Assembly (NCBI GenBank): GCA_003254885.1
Contig: QANT01001566.1
Span: forward strand, 26,400-90,399
DNA: 64,000 bases
Direction of reading: 5' to 3'
DNA from: Purshia tridentata
Taxonomy: Eukaryota; Streptophyta; Magnoliopsida; Rosales; Rosaceae
Shown here: piece after piece, positions 63,206-64,000 of the stretch
Layout: each line of letters begins with the position of its first letter
Position numbering within the stretch: position 1 is the stretch's first letter
Position numbers and translations under genes: made by a program
Notes under the pieces: model-generated
What the model was told of the DNA's origin: nothing
Databases searched by the model: none
Seen by the model: only the letters and a program-made list of their open reading frames with translations

Positions 63206-64000
63206 TTTTATTTTTTTGAAATTTTGGATGGTGGTGGTGAGGAGGAGGAGGAGGAGTGAAGAGAGAGGCAGGAGAAGAGGGGGTATATAAAGGGGTTTGG
63301 GAATTTGGGAGGGAAATGGACTGGAGACAGCTGCAATGTGTGGGCACACACTCTTTAGTCTTTACTTTCAGTCACTCTCTCTCTCTCTTCTGTTTGCTCT
63401 GGAAAAATGGGAATCGGCTTTTAAGTGATGGGTTCGCTTCTTTCTTTGAATTCAAGGACGAAAATGATTTTTATTGGCCGGCAACTGGCAACTGTCAACT
63501 GGTTTTTTATTTTATTTTAACAAAAACAATTGTCAATTCAACAATCGAAATATATGTTTTGCCTTTCTAAATTATCATTTAAGGAACAATTTTGTCAAAA
63601 TACTAATCATAATATATCGTTAATGGATAATTCAGATTTAAATCCTGTGCTTTGGCCTTATACGTTATACAATATACCAACATGCAAAGAAATTAACCAA
63701 CATAAGTACAAAGTGAGTTTGAATGAAATCAATTCAATGGCAACGGAGGAGAGCATCTTGATTTGGTTGGAAAAAGCTGAGGACCAGATTTGTTGTGACA
63801 ACGACGAAGATTTCTCTCCTAAAAGCTTGGGACGATGTCTATCCTCGCCACAACTAGTAATACTAATACCATCTCATCATATAATCAATTAATAAATAAT
63901 TAGTAGAATAATCTAAATTAATTAATTATTCAAGTTGTCACACTCTAAGCTCATGAAACACATCTTATGGTAGATAATATAGTAACGTCATTTTCTCAAG
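63206..64000. other. Upstream region of the EXORDIUM-like gene to window end
   Basis: A CT/GAG-rich leader and promoter up to about 63400, then AT-rich sequence. A plus-strand open frame of 120 codons at 63530-63892 has no family features I recognise and is not called as a gene. Confidence 0.45.
63284..63291 (-). promoter_or_regulatory. TATA-like element of the EXORDIUM-like gene
   Basis: The minus strand reads TTTATATAC here, about 80 bases upstream of the chosen start codon, in otherwise GC-richer CT-repeat sequence. This position supports the start at 63205. Confidence 0.5.

Noticed and set aside
63530-63892. Plus-strand frame of 120 codons
   Set aside because: No recognisable domain and AT-rich sequence near the window edge. 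It could be chance; there is no support for calling a gene.

Overview
The window is plant nuclear DNA. It is AT-rich, with spliced genes carrying GT-AG introns, long intergenic spaces, microsatellites and small retroelement remnants. The families present (RWP-RK NLP factor, PPR proteins, GAUT, RLCK-VII kinase, EXORDIUM-like, type 4 metallothionein) point to a eudicot, and the high similarity to remembered Arabidopsis proteins suggests a rosid. A Rosaceae-like genome is only my guess. There are no bacterial, viral, organellar or CRISPR features. I found no obviously new multi-gene system.

Layout: 1-4.7 kb is intergenic and upstream sequence. 4.7-9.8 kb (+) is an NLP1/NLP2-type nitrate-response transcription factor. 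Convergent with it at 11.07-13.83 kb (-) is a P-class PPR protein whose last exon lies beyond the apparent stop. 14.6-31.3 kb (-) is a 39-exon NPC1 sterol transporter; its introns hold most of the repeats (a SINE with target-site duplication, a LINE tail, tandem duplications, a G-quadruplex tract and a long TG/AG microsatellite). 32.6-34.8 kb (-) is an intronless PLS/E-class PPR protein. 35.55-40.26 kb (-) is a GAUT3-like glycosyltransferase. 41.4-44.1 kb (-) is a PIX13/PBL-type cytoplasmic kinase. 47.0-52.5 kb (-) is a bromodomain protein. 54.9-57.0 kb (+) is a TANGO2/NRDE protein. 58.1-58.7 kb (-) is a type 4 (Ec) metallothionein. 62.1-63.2 kb (-) is an EXORDIUM-like (EXL5-type) secreted protein.

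The spliced models were built by hand, joining exons so that reading phase and family similarity agree: NLP 936 aa, PPR-1 879 aa, NPC1 1284 aa, GAUT3 686 aa, kinase 418 aa, bromodomain 773 aa, TANGO2 277 aa, MT4 85 aa, EXL5 356 aa. The genes do not form one pathway. Five of them (both PPRs, NLP, kinase, EXL5) correspond, from memory, to neighbours on Arabidopsis chromosome 2 (about At2g17140-At2g17230), so the window looks like a conserved microsyntenic block interleaved with genes that sit elsewhere in Arabidopsis.
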